From assembly GCA_016870865.1 (NCBI GenBank), contig VGAC01000001.1, positions 1 through 64,000 of the forward strand: DNA of 64,000 nucleotides, read 5' to 3'. The number at the start of each line of letters is the position of its first letter. The stretch's first letter is position 1. The notes under the pieces were generated by a model, which did not search any database, had not been told where the DNA came from, and worked only from the letters and a program-made list of their open reading frames with translations. Made by a program: the position numbers and the translations under genes. This document shows positions 35,621 to 45,572 of the stretch, in pieces. Origin of the DNA: Actinomycetota bacterium (lineage in GTDB: Bacteria > Actinomycetota > Acidimicrobiia > Acidimicrobiales > Ilumatobacteraceae).

Positions 35621-35968
35621 TCATTCCTTCACACGATCGACCGCGCGGGAAAGCCACACGTTGGTGCCCTGCAGCAGCGCTGCGGACGCCAACACGAGCG
35701 CATCAGTCGTGTTGCCGCGCACCGCGACGGCCCCCACGACGCACGCAGCGATGAGTGCCGTATCGATCGCACCATGCACCGGCAGCGGTATGCGCTGGTA
35801 CGCAGCAAGTGGGCCGCGTGTCGCGGCGGCATTGACGAGTCCGAACGCACCGATCGCAAGCGGCCACACCCCGGCCTCGGCGCGCGAGAGCGACAGCAAC
35901 AGAAGCACGGCGACGATGTAGTCACCCGCTTGATGAAAAAGACCGAGACGTGCGGGCTTCACCGACAT
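35621..35968 (-). CDS. Small polytopic membrane protein, unknown function
   Basis: The 115-residue protein starts MSVKPARLGLFHQAGDYIVA and has about four hydrophobic segments (about residues 14-30, 33-50, 66-84 and 88-106) with short loops, several beginning after Arg or Lys. The family is not recognised. ATG 35968 was chosen since the longer frame continues over the groEL terminator. It lies 22 bases upstream of the 55-residue gene, so it may lead a short unit with the small protein and the NUDIX hydrolase. Confidence 0.65.
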   Translation of the reverse strand: MSVKPARLGLFHQAGDYIVAVLLLLSLSRAEAGVWPLAIGAFGLVNAAATRGPLAAYQRIPLPVHGAIDTALIAACVVGAVAVRGNTTDALVLASAALLQGTNVWLSRAVDRVKE

Positions 35969-35994
35969 ACGACGACAGTAGGTCCCGACAACCA

Positions 35995-36022
35995 CAGAGC
36001 CCGGGCTTTCGCCCGGGCTCTG
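35995..36022 (-). terminator. groEL terminator hairpin
   Basis: CAGAGCCCGGGC (35995-36006) and GCCCGGGCTCTG (36011-36022) form a perfect 12-bp stem with a four-base loop. It begins 27 bases after the groEL stop on the minus strand. The following bases (TGGTTGT) are only weakly U-rich, but the stem is very stable. Confidence 0.75.
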
Positions 36023-36048
36023 CGACCATTCGCGGGATGAACGGCTCC

Positions 36049-37704
<1,656 letters not shown>

Positions 37705-37998
37705 CTACTTCGTGACGATTGCGAGAACGTCACGGCTGGAGAGGATCAGGAGGTCGTCGCCCCCGTGGTTCACTTCGGTACCGCCGTACTTGCTGTACAG
37801 GACGGTGTCGCCGACCTTCACGTCGAGCGGGAAGTGCTGGCCTTCGTCGTCGCTCCAACGCCCGGGGCCAACGGCGAGGACGGTTCCCTGTTGGGGCTTC
37901 TCCTTGGCGGTGTCGGGGATCACGAGACCAGATGCCGTGGTCTGCTCGGCCTCGTTGGGCTTTACGACAATCCGGTCATCCAACGGCTTCAGGTTCAT
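37705..37998 (-). CDS. groES: Co-chaperonin GroES
   Basis: The 97-residue protein forms the heptameric lid of the GroEL chamber. [20 protein letters not shown] opens the beta-barrel, the mobile loop is [18 protein letters not shown], and the roof loop includes [17 protein letters not shown] 37998 follows GGAGG by 7 bases. The leader (about 70 bases) carries the CIRCE operator, so heat-shock repression by HrcA is expected. Confidence 0.97.
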   Translation of the reverse strand: MNLKPLDDRIVVKPNEAEQTTASGLVIPDTAKEKPQQGTVLAVGPGRWSDDEGQHFPLDVKVGDTVLYSKYGGTEVNHGGDDLLILSSRDVLAIVTK

Positions 37999-38066
37999 TT
38001 CGCAGCCTCCATTTGGCTTGGGTTGATGGCGATAAACATCGGGAATTGGTAGCCCCCCGGGGGCGG

Positions 38067-38093
38067 TTAGCACTCGATGGGAGCGAGTGCGAA
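38067..38093 (-). promoter_or_regulatory. CIRCE operator (HrcA site)
   Basis: TTAGCACTC (38067-38075), a nine-base spacer and GAGTGCGAA (38085-38093) match the CIRCE consensus TTAGCACTC-N9-GAGTGCTAA with a single mismatch (G for T near the end). It overlaps the predicted transcription start of groES. HrcA is the known CIRCE repressor; its gene is not in this window. Confidence 0.93.
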
Positions 38094-38122
38094 GGCTACG
38101 GGCGGTCGGCAGTGGTTGGCAA
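38093..38122 (-). promoter_or_regulatory. groESL promoter
   Basis: On the minus strand TTGCCA (38122-38117) and TAGCCT (38098-38093) are 18 bases apart, a plausible housekeeping-sigma promoter. Transcription would start within the CIRCE element, the usual arrangement for HrcA repression. Confidence 0.55.
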
Positions 38123-38142
38123 CCGCGCAGGGCGAGTGCTAG
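38116..38142 (-). promoter_or_regulatory. Degenerate second CIRCE-like element
   Basis: TTGGCAACC (38116-38124), nine bases, and GAGTGCTAG (38134-38142) match CIRCE in spacing; one arm agrees at 8 of 9 positions and the other at 6 of 9. It covers the -35 box of the groES promoter and the stop codon of maf. The strong half-site and exact N9 spacing suggest it is not chance, but it could be a weak or decayed site. Confidence 0.4.
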
Positions 38143-38717
38143 ACGCCGAATTCGTCGAGGAGGGCCGCGACGGGCCCGAGCGGCAGGCCCACGACCCCCG
38201 ACATGAGCCCCCGAACCCCCGTCACGAGGACGGATCCATGACCCTGAACGGCATATGCCCCGGCCTTGCCGAAGGGTTCGCCGGTGTCGAGATACCACTC
38301 GACCAGCGCCTCGCCGAGGGGCTGGAGGGTGACCCGCGCGGACTCGAGGATGGTCCGCGACCGGGCCCCGCTGGCGACCGTGACGGCGGTGTGCACGTTG
38401 TGGGTACGCCCCGACAGCGTGCGTAGCGTGCGTCGTGCCTCCTCGCGGTCGACCGGCTGGCCGTGCACCACACCATCGAGCTCGACACACGTGTCGGCAC
38501 CCAGCACGACCGCACCGGGGTGGCGCGCGAGAACGGCCTGTGCCTTTTCCGCACTCAGGCGTTGCACGTAGTCGATGGCCGATTCACCCCGACGCATCGA
38601 CTCGTCGATGTCGGCGGGGTCGATCGCTGGATTGCGTCCGATGCGTTGCAACAGTTCGATGCGACGCGGCGACCGCGATGCAAGAACGAACGACTGCCGC
38701 TGTGCCGGTGGTGCCAT
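38139..38717 (-). CDS. maf: Maf-family nucleoside triphosphate pyrophosphatase
   Basis: The 192-residue enzyme hydrolyses non-canonical or specific NTPs. Motifs are [18 protein letters not shown] (start), [20 protein letters not shown] and [19 protein letters not shown]. The region [17 protein letters not shown] and [13 protein letters not shown] close the fold. The conserved Tyr-Ser before VVGLPL is replaced by Leu-Met-Ser, a small deviation. It is 8 bases downstream of dus, in the cell-wall and tRNA-modification block, and its stop lies in the groES control region. Confidence 0.92.
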   Translation of the reverse strand: MAPPAQRQSFVLASRSPRRIELLQRIGRNPAIDPADIDESMRRGESAIDYVQRLSAEKAQAVLARHPGAVVLGADTCVELDGVVHGQPVDREEARRTLRTLSGRTHNVHTAVTVASGARSRTILESARVTLQPLGEALVEWYLDTGEPFGKAGAYAVQGHGSVLVTGVRGLMSGVVGLPLGPVAALLDEFGV

Positions 38718-38725
38718 CGTTTGCC

Positions 38726-39853
38726 TCAGCCGCCGCTCAACGCGGCGACCTCGTCGTCGTCGGGTGGCGTGAGATCCTCGAGCGCATCGAGGTACCCCTC
38801 GGGCAATACGACACGGATCGGACCGTTCGTGTGACCTCGTTTTGCCCGCTCACCGTCGGGCACCACGGTCATGTCGGGATCGAGACCGGCGAACAGTTCC
38901 TGCAGTTGTTCGATGGTGTCGGCCTGCGCGGCGCGGCGTCTCACCTCCCCACCGACGGGGTATCCCGTGAGATACCAACCCGTGTGCTTGCGGAATTCGC
39001 GAATGCCCTTGCCGGGAAACGAAAAGTCGACCAGCGAACGTGCATGGCGGAGCATGATGTCGAGAACGAAGCCGAGTGGTGGTGGGTCGGCAAGTGCGCG
39101 GCCGTTGAAGGCATCGACGAGATCACGGAACAACCAGGGTCTGCCGAGACAACCGCGGCCCACGATGACACCGTCGCATCCGGTGTGTTCGATCATGCGC
39201 AGAGCGTCGCGCGCATCCCAGATGTCACCGTTTCCGAGCACCTGCATACCGGGGACACTTCGCTTGAGCTCCGCGATCGCATCCCAGCGTGCAAGACCCG
39301 CGTAGTGCTGTTCCGCGGTTCGCGCGTGCAGTGCGACCCACGCGACGCCTTCCTCGGCCGCGATGGTTCCCGTGTCGAGGTACGTCATCAGGTCGTCAGT
39401 GACACCCATACGGAACTTGCAGGTGACGGGGATTCCCTTTGCGTTGTGCACAGTCTCACGGAGAATGGCGCGCAACAAGTTGCGCTTGAGTGGCACGGCT
39501 GCACCACCACCGCGGCGTGTCACCTTTGCCGCCGGGCATCCGAAGTTGATGTCGATGTGGTCGACGATGTCATTGTCGGCGAGTCGTGCCGCGGCTTCAC
39601 CCATCATCACCGGGTCGGAGCCGTACAACTGCAGGCTGCGCGGCGACTCGTCGGCACCGAAGGTGACCATACGCTGCGTTCGTGTGTTGCCGCGCACGAG
39701 TGCCGTCGCCATCACCATTTCATTGACGTAGACCAAACCCGGGCCGAACTCGCGACACAGCGCACGGAACGGTGCATTGGTGACGCCGGCCATCGGGGCA
39801 AGCACGACGGGTGGCGAAACCGTGTGGCGGCCGAGTCGCAATGCCGCGGTCAT
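38726..39853 (-). CDS. dus: tRNA-dihydrouridine synthase
   Basis: The 375-residue FMN enzyme reduces uridines in tRNA. The FMN-binding start is PVVLAPMAGVTNAPFRALCR. The catalytic cysteine is in DINFGCPAAKVTRRGGGAA, and KFRMGV, ALHARTAEQHY, VLGNGDIWDARDAL and GVIVGRGCLGRPWLF complete the barrel. The C-terminal helical tRNA-binding part is present. ATG 39853 overlaps the tsaD stop (ATGA). The DusB type is likely, but subtype and target position are not certain. Confidence 0.94.
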   Translation of the reverse strand: MTAALRLGRHTVSPPVVLAPMAGVTNAPFRALCREFGPGLVYVNEMVMATALVRGNTRTQRMVTFGADESPRSLQLYGSDPVMMGEAAARLADNDIVDHIDINFGCPAAKVTRRGGGAAVPLKRNLLRAILRETVHNAKGIPVTCKFRMGVTDDLMTYLDTGTIAAEEGVAWVALHARTAEQHYAGLARWDAIAELKRSVPGMQVLGNGDIWDARDALRMIEHTGCDGVIVGRGCLGRPWLFRDLVDAFNGRALADPPPLGFVLDIMLRHARSLVDFSFPGKGIREFRKHTGWYLTGYPVGGEVRRRAAQADTIEQLQELFAGLDPDMTVVPDGERAKRGHTNGPIRVVLPEGYLDALEDLTPPDDDEVAALSGG

Positions 39854-40917
39854 CGGCGGTCGCGCAACGCGGCGGATCGGTTCGTACGCACGGTGTCGGC
39901 AACGAGGGCGAGGTTCGGTACGGCACCAATGTCGAGACGCGACGGCCCATGATCGCGCAGGCGGTACCAACCCGCGGCGGCGATCATGGCGGCGTTGTCG
40001 GTACACATCGCACGGCTCGGCAAGGCGACACGAAAACCATCGACCACAGCCAGCCGTTCGACCTCACTGCGCAGCAAGGTATTCGCAGCAACACCACCAC
40101 CCAGGACGACGCTGCGTGCCCCGGTGTCGCGCGCGGCTCGCATCAGTTTGGCGGCCAACACGTCGACGACAGCGGCCTGGAAGCTTGCGGCGACGTCGTT
40201 GGAGGCGACGTCGGGGTGTTGGCGGACATGGTTCATCACCGCGGTCTTCAAACCGCTGAAGGAGAAGTCGTAACCGTCGTGCAGCATCGCACGGGGGAAA
40301 TCAACGGCCCGCGGATTGCCCTGCTGCGCGGCGCGGTCGATTGCCGGCCCACCCGGGTATCCGATGTCGAGGAAGCGGGCGACCTTGTCGAAGGCTTCAC
40401 CGGCTGCATCGTCGATCGTGGCACCGAGCAAGCGGTAACTGCCCGGCGCATCCATCGACAGCAACAGCGTGTTGCCGCCCGACACGAGCAGCACAACGGC
40501 GGGAAATTCCAGGTTGGGGTCCTCTATAAGCGCCGCATAGAGGTGGGCCTCGAGATGGTTCACCCCGACGAACGGACGGTCGAGTGCGAATGCCGTGGCC
40601 TTGGCCGCCGCGACCCCGACGAGGAGCGCCCCGATCAGGCCGGGTCCGATGGTGACCGCAACAGCGTCGATGCGTTCGGGATGCACACCGGCCGTGTCGA
40701 GTGCCTCGTTGATGACGGGTCGAATGAGTTCAAGATGTGCACGACCGGCAATTTCGGGAACCACACCACCGAACCTGGCATGCACGTCGATCTGGCTGGA
40801 GACGACCGACGACAACACGTCGGTGCCGCCCATCACGACGGCGGCGGCCGTCTCGTCACAGCTGGTCTCGATACCGAGCACCACCGTCGATTCATCGACA
40901 TGATCGGCTGCACTCAT
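39850..40917 (-). CDS. tsaD: tRNA t6A synthesis protein TsaD
   Basis: The 355-residue ASKHA-fold enzyme transfers threonylcarbamoyl to A37 of ANN-decoding tRNAs. VLGIETSCDETAAAVV is the first phosphate-binding motif. The metal-binding histidines are in GVNHLEAHLYAAL (His-x3-His), and VLLVSGGNTLLL and SVVLGGGVAANTLLR are intact. Start and stop overlap rimI and dus by four bases each. It acts with TsaB and TsaE, encoded just upstream, and TsaC, which is not in this window. Confidence 0.96.
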   Translation of the reverse strand: MSAADHVDESTVVLGIETSCDETAAAVVMGGTDVLSSVVSSQIDVHARFGGVVPEIAGRAHLELIRPVINEALDTAGVHPERIDAVAVTIGPGLIGALLVGVAAAKATAFALDRPFVGVNHLEAHLYAALIEDPNLEFPAVVLLVSGGNTLLLSMDAPGSYRLLGATIDDAAGEAFDKVARFLDIGYPGGPAIDRAAQQGNPRAVDFPRAMLHDGYDFSFSGLKTAVMNHVRQHPDVASNDVAASFQAAVVDVLAAKLMRAARDTGARSVVLGGGVAANTLLRSEVERLAVVDGFRVALPSRAMCTDNAAMIAAAGWYRLRDHGPSRLDIGAVPNLALVADTVRTNRSAALRDRR

Positions 40918-41444
40918 TGTGCGGTTCCCTTGACGGCAAGGCGACGCTCGTCTTCGATGGCGCGCAGGCGATGCACATGGTCGGGTGACCCGAGGTCGTG
41001 ACACCACATGATGATCGCATCCTCGACGCCCTCGTAATATTTGCGCCGCACACCCGCGGGTGCGAATCCGAATCGCGCATAGAGCGCCCGGGCGGCGGTG
41101 TTGCTGGCGCGGACCTCCAGCGACATTCCTTGGCAACTGCGTTCGCGGGCCTTCCAGCACAGTTCGAGCAACAGTTCCGTGGCGATTCCCCGCCTCTGCC
41201 AATCCGGGTCGACTGCGATGTTGGTGACGTGGGCGTCGTCGGGGGTGAAGAGAATACCCGCGTAGCCAACGAGGCAGTCGTCGATGGTGCCGACGATGTA
41301 ATAGCGCTCGCCGTACTTCACAAGGTCGAGCTCGGCGGTGAATACTCCGATGCTCCACGGGCGGGGGTAGACGACCTCTTCGATCGGCATGACACGGCGC
41401 AGATGCCGTTTGCGCATGATCTCGATGTCGAGAACGGGGTTCAT
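40914..41444 (-). CDS. rimI: Ribosomal-protein-alanine acetyltransferase
   Basis: The 176-residue GNAT acetyltransferase has the acetyl-CoA pyrophosphate loop in NIAVDPDWQRRGIATELL and the C-terminal SLEVRASNTAARALYARFGF typical of RimI. It probably acetylates the N-terminus of ribosomal protein S18. Four-base overlaps couple it to tsaB upstream and tsaD downstream. A 25-residue C-terminal extension after MWCHDLG is longer than in E. coli RimI. Confidence 0.93.
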   Translation of the reverse strand: MNPVLDIEIMRKRHLRRVMPIEEVVYPRPWSIGVFTAELDLVKYGERYYIVGTIDDCLVGYAGILFTPDDAHVTNIAVDPDWQRRGIATELLLELCWKARERSCQGMSLEVRASNTAARALYARFGFAPAGVRRKYYEGVEDAIIMWCHDLGSPDHVHRLRAIEDERRLAVKGTAQ

Positions 41445-42181
41445 CGCCTCACCCAGTTGATTTCCGCATCGGGCGGCCGCAGGTACATGGGTTGCGCACC
41501 GTCTCCGACCGCACCCGACTCGACCCGCGCCGCAGCGAGCCGCAACAGGGTCGTGGCCTGAGGGACGTTCGGGTCGAAGGGGAACACCGCGAGGCCTGAC
41601 CGCATCCCCATGCGCGTGGTCCCGGCACAGGTGGCGAGTTCCTCGGCGTAGCGCGACGCCCCCGTGCCCACGACAAGGGCGCGTTGGCCGCGGTCCAAGA
41701 TTTCCTCGAGGAGTTCGGCCACGTCGCCGACGCGCGGCTGGCGCACCTCGTCGAGTGGTTCAGTGGCGGAGAAGTTGTTGCGGAACATCGACCAGTACAC
41801 CTGGCTTCGGCGCGCATCGAGCACGGGCAGAACGATGTCCGCGTCGTCGACGTCGAGCGGCGATGCGGCAAGTGCACCGTGGGCAACGATGCTGAGGCTG
41901 TCGAGTCCCACGACGGGGATCTCGGCAAGGTCGGCGAGTATCCCCGCAGTGGCCAGACCCACCCTCATGCCGGTGAAGAGACCCGGACCGACGTCGACCG
42001 CGATCGCACTGAGGTCGTGGACCGTCATTCCCAGATTGCCGAGGAGTACGGATACCGCGGGAATGAGCGCCTCGACGTGGCGCCGGTCGCTCGCCACACA
42101 GAACGCTGCATCGATGCGTGTCGCATCGCCGACTGCAACACTCACCTGCTCGGTTGCGGTGTCGATTGCAAGAATGTTCAC
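41441..42181 (-). CDS. tsaB: tRNA t6A synthesis protein TsaB
   Basis: The 246-residue inactive-kinase-fold partner of TsaD starts VNILAIDTATEQVSVAVG. The dimer-interface region DLSAIAVDVGPGLFTGMRVG and GLDSLSIVAHGA match TsaB. The GTG start at 42181 overlaps the tsaE stop (GTGA). A second section with DARRSQVYWSMFR completes the domain. The protein scaffolds TsaD and TsaE and does not itself bind the threonylcarbamoyl intermediate. Confidence 0.93.
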   Translation of the reverse strand: MNILAIDTATEQVSVAVGDATRIDAAFCVASDRRHVEALIPAVSVLLGNLGMTVHDLSAIAVDVGPGLFTGMRVGLATAGILADLAEIPVVGLDSLSIVAHGALAASPLDVDDADIVLPVLDARRSQVYWSMFRNNFSATEPLDEVRQPRVGDVAELLEEILDRGQRALVVGTGASRYAEELATCAGTTRMGMRSGLAVFPFDPNVPQATTLLRLAAARVESGAVGDGAQPMYLRPPDAEINWVRR

Positions 42182-42669
42182 AACCCACTCCAGTCGTCGA
42201 CCAGGTGACTGGCGAGGGCGTGACGCATTTTCTCCCAACGTGCATCCCACCGACGCCCCACGGGCCGTAATGAGAAGTCGCGTTCGTCTTCGCCGTCCCC
42301 GACGGCAATACGTATCTCGAGCTGATCACCGACGACCTCGTCGCCGACATCACCCCATTCCACGAGTACGACACCGCTGCGTGCCAACTCGTCAATGGCG
42401 AGATCCTCGATCTCATCAGTGCGTGTCAGACGAAAGAAATCGACATGGTGCACCCTCATCGCCTCGCCCGCGTAGGTGTGCACGAGATTGAAGGTCGGCG
42501 AGGTGACGGGTTCGGTGACACCGAGGGCCGATGCCGCCAACTTCGTGAACGCGGTCTTTCCCGAACCCATGTCCCCCGCGAGAACCACGACGTCACCTGT
42601 ACGCAGGAAGCCTGCGACCACCCGAGCAATGGCCCCGGTGTCGTCAAGGTTGTCGGCATGCAGGTACAT
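42178..42669 (-). CDS. tsaE: tRNA t6A synthesis ATPase TsaE
   Basis: The 163-residue P-loop ATPase has Walker A VLAGDMGSGKTAFTKLAA, the TSPTFNLVHTYAG switch and VVLVEWGDVGDE, all typical of TsaE. It drives turnover of the TsaBD complex. The C-terminal 30 residues (after DFSLRPVGRRW) are longer than in E. coli. It lies 15 bases after alr and overlaps the tsaB start by four bases. Confidence 0.94.
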   Translation of the reverse strand: MYLHADNLDDTGAIARVVAGFLRTGDVVVLAGDMGSGKTAFTKLAASALGVTEPVTSPTFNLVHTYAGEAMRVHHVDFFRLTRTDEIEDLAIDELARSGVVLVEWGDVGDEVVGDQLEIRIAVGDGEDERDFSLRPVGRRWDARWEKMRHALASHLVDDWSGL

Positions 42670-42684
42670 CGTGGATCGCTCGCG

Positions 42685-43821
42685 CTACACGCTAGGGCTG
42701 TAGAGCCTCGGCACGCGTCGACCGATTCCACAGGTGATTTCGTAGCCGATCGTGTCGAGGGCCCGCGCCCAGTCCTCGGACCTGATGCGCTCGCTGCCCT
42801 GCGTTCCAAAGAGCACGGCTTCATCACCCACTTCGACTTCGTCGTCACCGCAGTCGACCATCAGCTGGTCCATCGTCACCACCCCGATGATCGGCCGCCG
42901 CTTTCCCCCGACGAGTACCTCGCCGCCCTGCGACCAGAGCCGTCGTGGCACGCCATCGGCGTACCCAATCGGAAGCGTTGCGACAGTGGTGGGTGCAGAC
43001 GTGACGAATCGGTGACCGTACGAGACGCCTTCACCGGCGGCGAGACGTTGGATACGTGACACGCGTGCGTGCAACGACATCACCTGCCGTAGGTCGCCAC
43101 AGTGGTCGATGACGCCTTCCCCCGGGACGACGCCGTACGTTGCGATGCCGACGCGGACCAGATCGCGTCGCTCGGTCGGTATCGACATCGCACCGGCCGA
43201 ATTGACGGCGTGTATCGCAACCGATGCGTCGACCGGACCGAGCGCGTCGAGCACGGCCGCAAAACGCTGCGATTGGACCGCATTGGCGGGATGCCCGGGG
43301 GTGTCGGCGGCCGCGAAGTGGGTGTAGATGCCCGCAAGTCGCAGCGCATCGGCGTTGGCACCGATCGTTGCAACGAGTGCGGGGACATCGGCGGGATCGG
43401 CCCCGACGCGGTGCATGCCGGTATCGACCTTGACGTGGACGTCGACACGCACGCCACCCCTGCGACGTGCGGCCGAAGCCAGAGCCTCGACGTATTGCTT
43501 TCGGTAGACGGTCGCGGTCAGGCGATGATGCACGATGTCGTCGACTTCGCCGATGGGCTGTTCGGAGAAGATGAGGATCGGTGCGTCGATTCCCGCGTCG
43601 CGCAGTTCGACTCCCTCGGCGGTGATCGCGACGCACAAACCGCCGACACCCGCCGACACCGCCGCCCGCGACACGGGAACCGCGCCGTGCCCGTATGCGT
43701 CGGCCTTGACCACCACCCACACTCCCGACGGGGCGACCATGCGCTTGAGCACAGTGATGTTGTGTACATATGCATCAAGGTCGACCCTCGCCCAGGCCCA
43801 CCGCGTCGTGTTGTCAGCCAT
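42685..43821 (-). CDS. alr: Alanine racemase
   Basis: The 378-residue PLP enzyme makes D-alanine for peptidoglycan. The PLP lysine lies in WVVVKADAYGHGAVPV, the catalytic tyrosine is in VSYGHRF (about residue 268), and the PLP phosphate region is RVGIATYGVVPG with TMDQLMVDCGDDE after it. It starts inside the end of nnr (8-base overlap), so the two are coupled. The order nnr-alr-tsaE is shared with mycobacteria. Confidence 0.95.
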   Translation of the reverse strand: MADNTTRWAWARVDLDAYVHNITVLKRMVAPSGVWVVVKADAYGHGAVPVSRAAVSAGVGGLCVAITAEGVELRDAGIDAPILIFSEQPIGEVDDIVHHRLTATVYRKQYVEALASAARRRGGVRVDVHVKVDTGMHRVGADPADVPALVATIGANADALRLAGIYTHFAAADTPGHPANAVQSQRFAAVLDALGPVDASVAIHAVNSAGAMSIPTERRDLVRVGIATYGVVPGEGVIDHCGDLRQVMSLHARVSRIQRLAAGEGVSYGHRFVTSAPTTVATLPIGYADGVPRRLWSQGGEVLVGGKRRPIIGVVTMDQLMVDCGDDEVEVGDEAVLFGTQGSERIRSEDWARALDTIGYEITCGIGRRVPRLYSPSV

Positions 43822-45190
43822 GCTGATTCAACCCCGCAATGAGATCGCTGGCGACCACTCCGTCTTGGGGCAGGTCGCGCAACGTCGATGCGTGCACGAA
43901 TGCTCCTGCTGCAGCCGCGTGCAACGGCGTTGCTCCGCGCGCCAGATGCGCTGCGACGATACCCGTGAGCACGTCACCCGACCCGGCGGTGGCGAGGCGT
44001 TCGTCTCCCGATTCGACGAGCAGTGCGTCACCCGACGGATCGGCGATGACCGTCGTCGGACCCTTCAACAGCACGACCGCACCGATCTCTGCGGCCGCCG
44101 CGCGGGTGGCCGCAATGCGGTCAGCACCGGGAGGACCACCGACGAGGGAACTGAACTCCCCCTCATGTGGCGTGAGAATCGTTGCGGCGCATCGCCGGGC
44201 GATGACTTGGGCGGCGAGGCCATGTCGGCCGTCACGTGAAGCACCGAGAAGTTGCAGGCCGTCACCATCGATGACGAGCGGACACGGACAGCCCACCACG
44301 AAGTCGATGAAGTCATCGACGAGTTCGTCGCCACGACCGATCCCGGGCCCGATGAAAGCCGCGGCGAATCGGTCGATGTCGCCGAGTGCGGCGCGTAGCC
44401 CTCCCTCACCGTGCAGCGGACGATGAACGACCTCGGTCGGTGCGTCGATGTCGCCCGCGATACCGACACACGACAAATGTACGATCCCGGCTCCGGCGCG
44501 GTAGGCCGCCGCACACGCGAGCCGTGCAGCGCCCAGCATGCCGCGGCTTCCCGCGATGGCGCGCACACCCATGTTCCATTTGTGAGCCGATGGCGCGCGG
44601 CGTGGAACCCATGCGGCAACGTCGTTGGAGTCGACAACTGCAAGCAGGCGAGAATCAATGTCAGCCGCGTGGTGCGTGGCGAGACCGATGTCGACGACCG
44701 ACACCTCCCCGGCGATGCTGCGACCCGGCTCGAGAACGAGGCCGGGCTTGAGTGCACCGAATGTGATGGTCGCCGTGGCCCGCGGGGGCGAACCGTGCGC
44801 GACGCCTGTGAGTGCGTCGACCCCGCTCGGGATGTCGACGGCGAGTATCGGCGCGCGTGTCGTTGGTGCGAAGTATTCACCCCGGAAGCCAGTGCCGTAG
44901 GCGGCGTCGATGACAAGGTCGCACTCGGAGAGCAACATCGGGGCCCGCTCGGCATCAAAGACGACGGCGCGCGCACCGCGTTCCTCGAGGTGTCGGGCGG
45001 CAATGCGACCGTCGGCACCGTTGTTGCCTTTGCCGGCCACGACGACGACACGGCGACCATAGGTTCCACCCATCAATAGCCGCGCGGCATGGGCGACGGC
45101 GTGACCCGCCCGCTCGACGAGCACGTCGAACGACGCGCCGCTGTTCTTGTCGACATGGCGCATCTGCTCGGGCGTGAGTACCGACTGCAC
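43814..45190 (-). CDS. nnr: NAD(P)H-hydrate epimerase/dehydratase
   Basis: The 458-residue bifunctional repair enzyme has an N-terminal YjeF epimerase domain (about 1-200: VLVERAGHAVAHAA, VVVVAGKGNNGADGRIAARHL, AVDIPSGVDALTG). The C-terminal ADP-dependent dehydratase domain has AHKWNMGVRAIAGSRGMLGA, TILTPHEGEFSSLVG and ERLATAGSGDVLTGIVAAHL. The GTG at 45190 (VQSVLTPEQMRH) matches the family start; the frame extends into acpS. It repairs hydrated NADH/NADPH. Confidence 0.93.
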   Translation of the reverse strand: MQSVLTPEQMRHVDKNSGASFDVLVERAGHAVAHAARLLMGGTYGRRVVVVAGKGNNGADGRIAARHLEERGARAVVFDAERAPMLLSECDLVIDAAYGTGFRGEYFAPTTRAPILAVDIPSGVDALTGVAHGSPPRATATITFGALKPGLVLEPGRSIAGEVSVVDIGLATHHAADIDSRLLAVVDSNDVAAWVPRRAPSAHKWNMGVRAIAGSRGMLGAARLACAAAYRAGAGIVHLSCVGIAGDIDAPTEVVHRPLHGEGGLRAALGDIDRFAAAFIGPGIGRGDELVDDFIDFVVGCPCPLVIDGDGLQLLGASRDGRHGLAAQVIARRCAATILTPHEGEFSSLVGGPPGADRIAATRAAAAEIGAVVLLKGPTTVIADPSGDALLVESGDERLATAGSGDVLTGIVAAHLARGATPLHAAAAGAFVHASTLRDLPQDGVVASDLIAGLNQHG

Positions 45191-45206
45191 GCAGACAGCG
45201 TACGGG

Positions 45207-45572
45207 TCAGAGTGCCGCGACGACCGCGATCGCAACCAATTCGGTGTGACTCAGCGACAGATACCAACCGTTCACACCACGGTCGGTGGCGAGTGCGGCC
45301 GCGCGGCCCGCAACGACGAGCTCGGGGGCCCCCGACCGCGCCTTGTGGACCCACACGTCGTGGAAGTCGAAGGCGCCGAGACCCACGCCGAGCGCCTTCA
45401 TCGCCGCTTCGCGCACGGCAAAGCGTGCGGCAAGGGTCGCGACATCGTTGCCCCGTTCCAGGGCAAGTGAGATCTCTTCGTCAGTGAACAACCGCTGTCT
45501 CATCGATGGCGTTCGCTGTAGAGCCGAACGGAATCGCACGACATCGACTATGTCGACACCGATTCCCTTCAT
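45207..45572 (-). CDS. acpS: Holo-[acyl-carrier-protein] synthase
   Basis: The 121-residue phosphopantetheinyl transferase has the magnesium site GVDIVDVVRFRSAL (Asp in DIVD) and RFAVREAAMKALG (Glu). WYLSLSHTELVAIAVV ends the domain. It transfers 4'-phosphopantetheine from CoA to acyl carrier protein. ATG 45572 overlaps the glmS stop (ATGA). It lies 16 bases before the nnr start. Confidence 0.94.
   Translation of the reverse strand: MKGIGVDIVDVVRFRSALQRTPSMRQRLFTDEEISLALERGNDVATLAARFAVREAAMKALGVGLGAFDFHDVWVHKARSGAPELVVAGRAAALATDRGVNGWYLSLSHTELVAIAVVAAL

Noticed and set aside
38435-39952. 505-codon + strand frame opposite maf and dus
   Set aside because: The opposite frame encodes intact Dus and Maf; this one has no family motifs.
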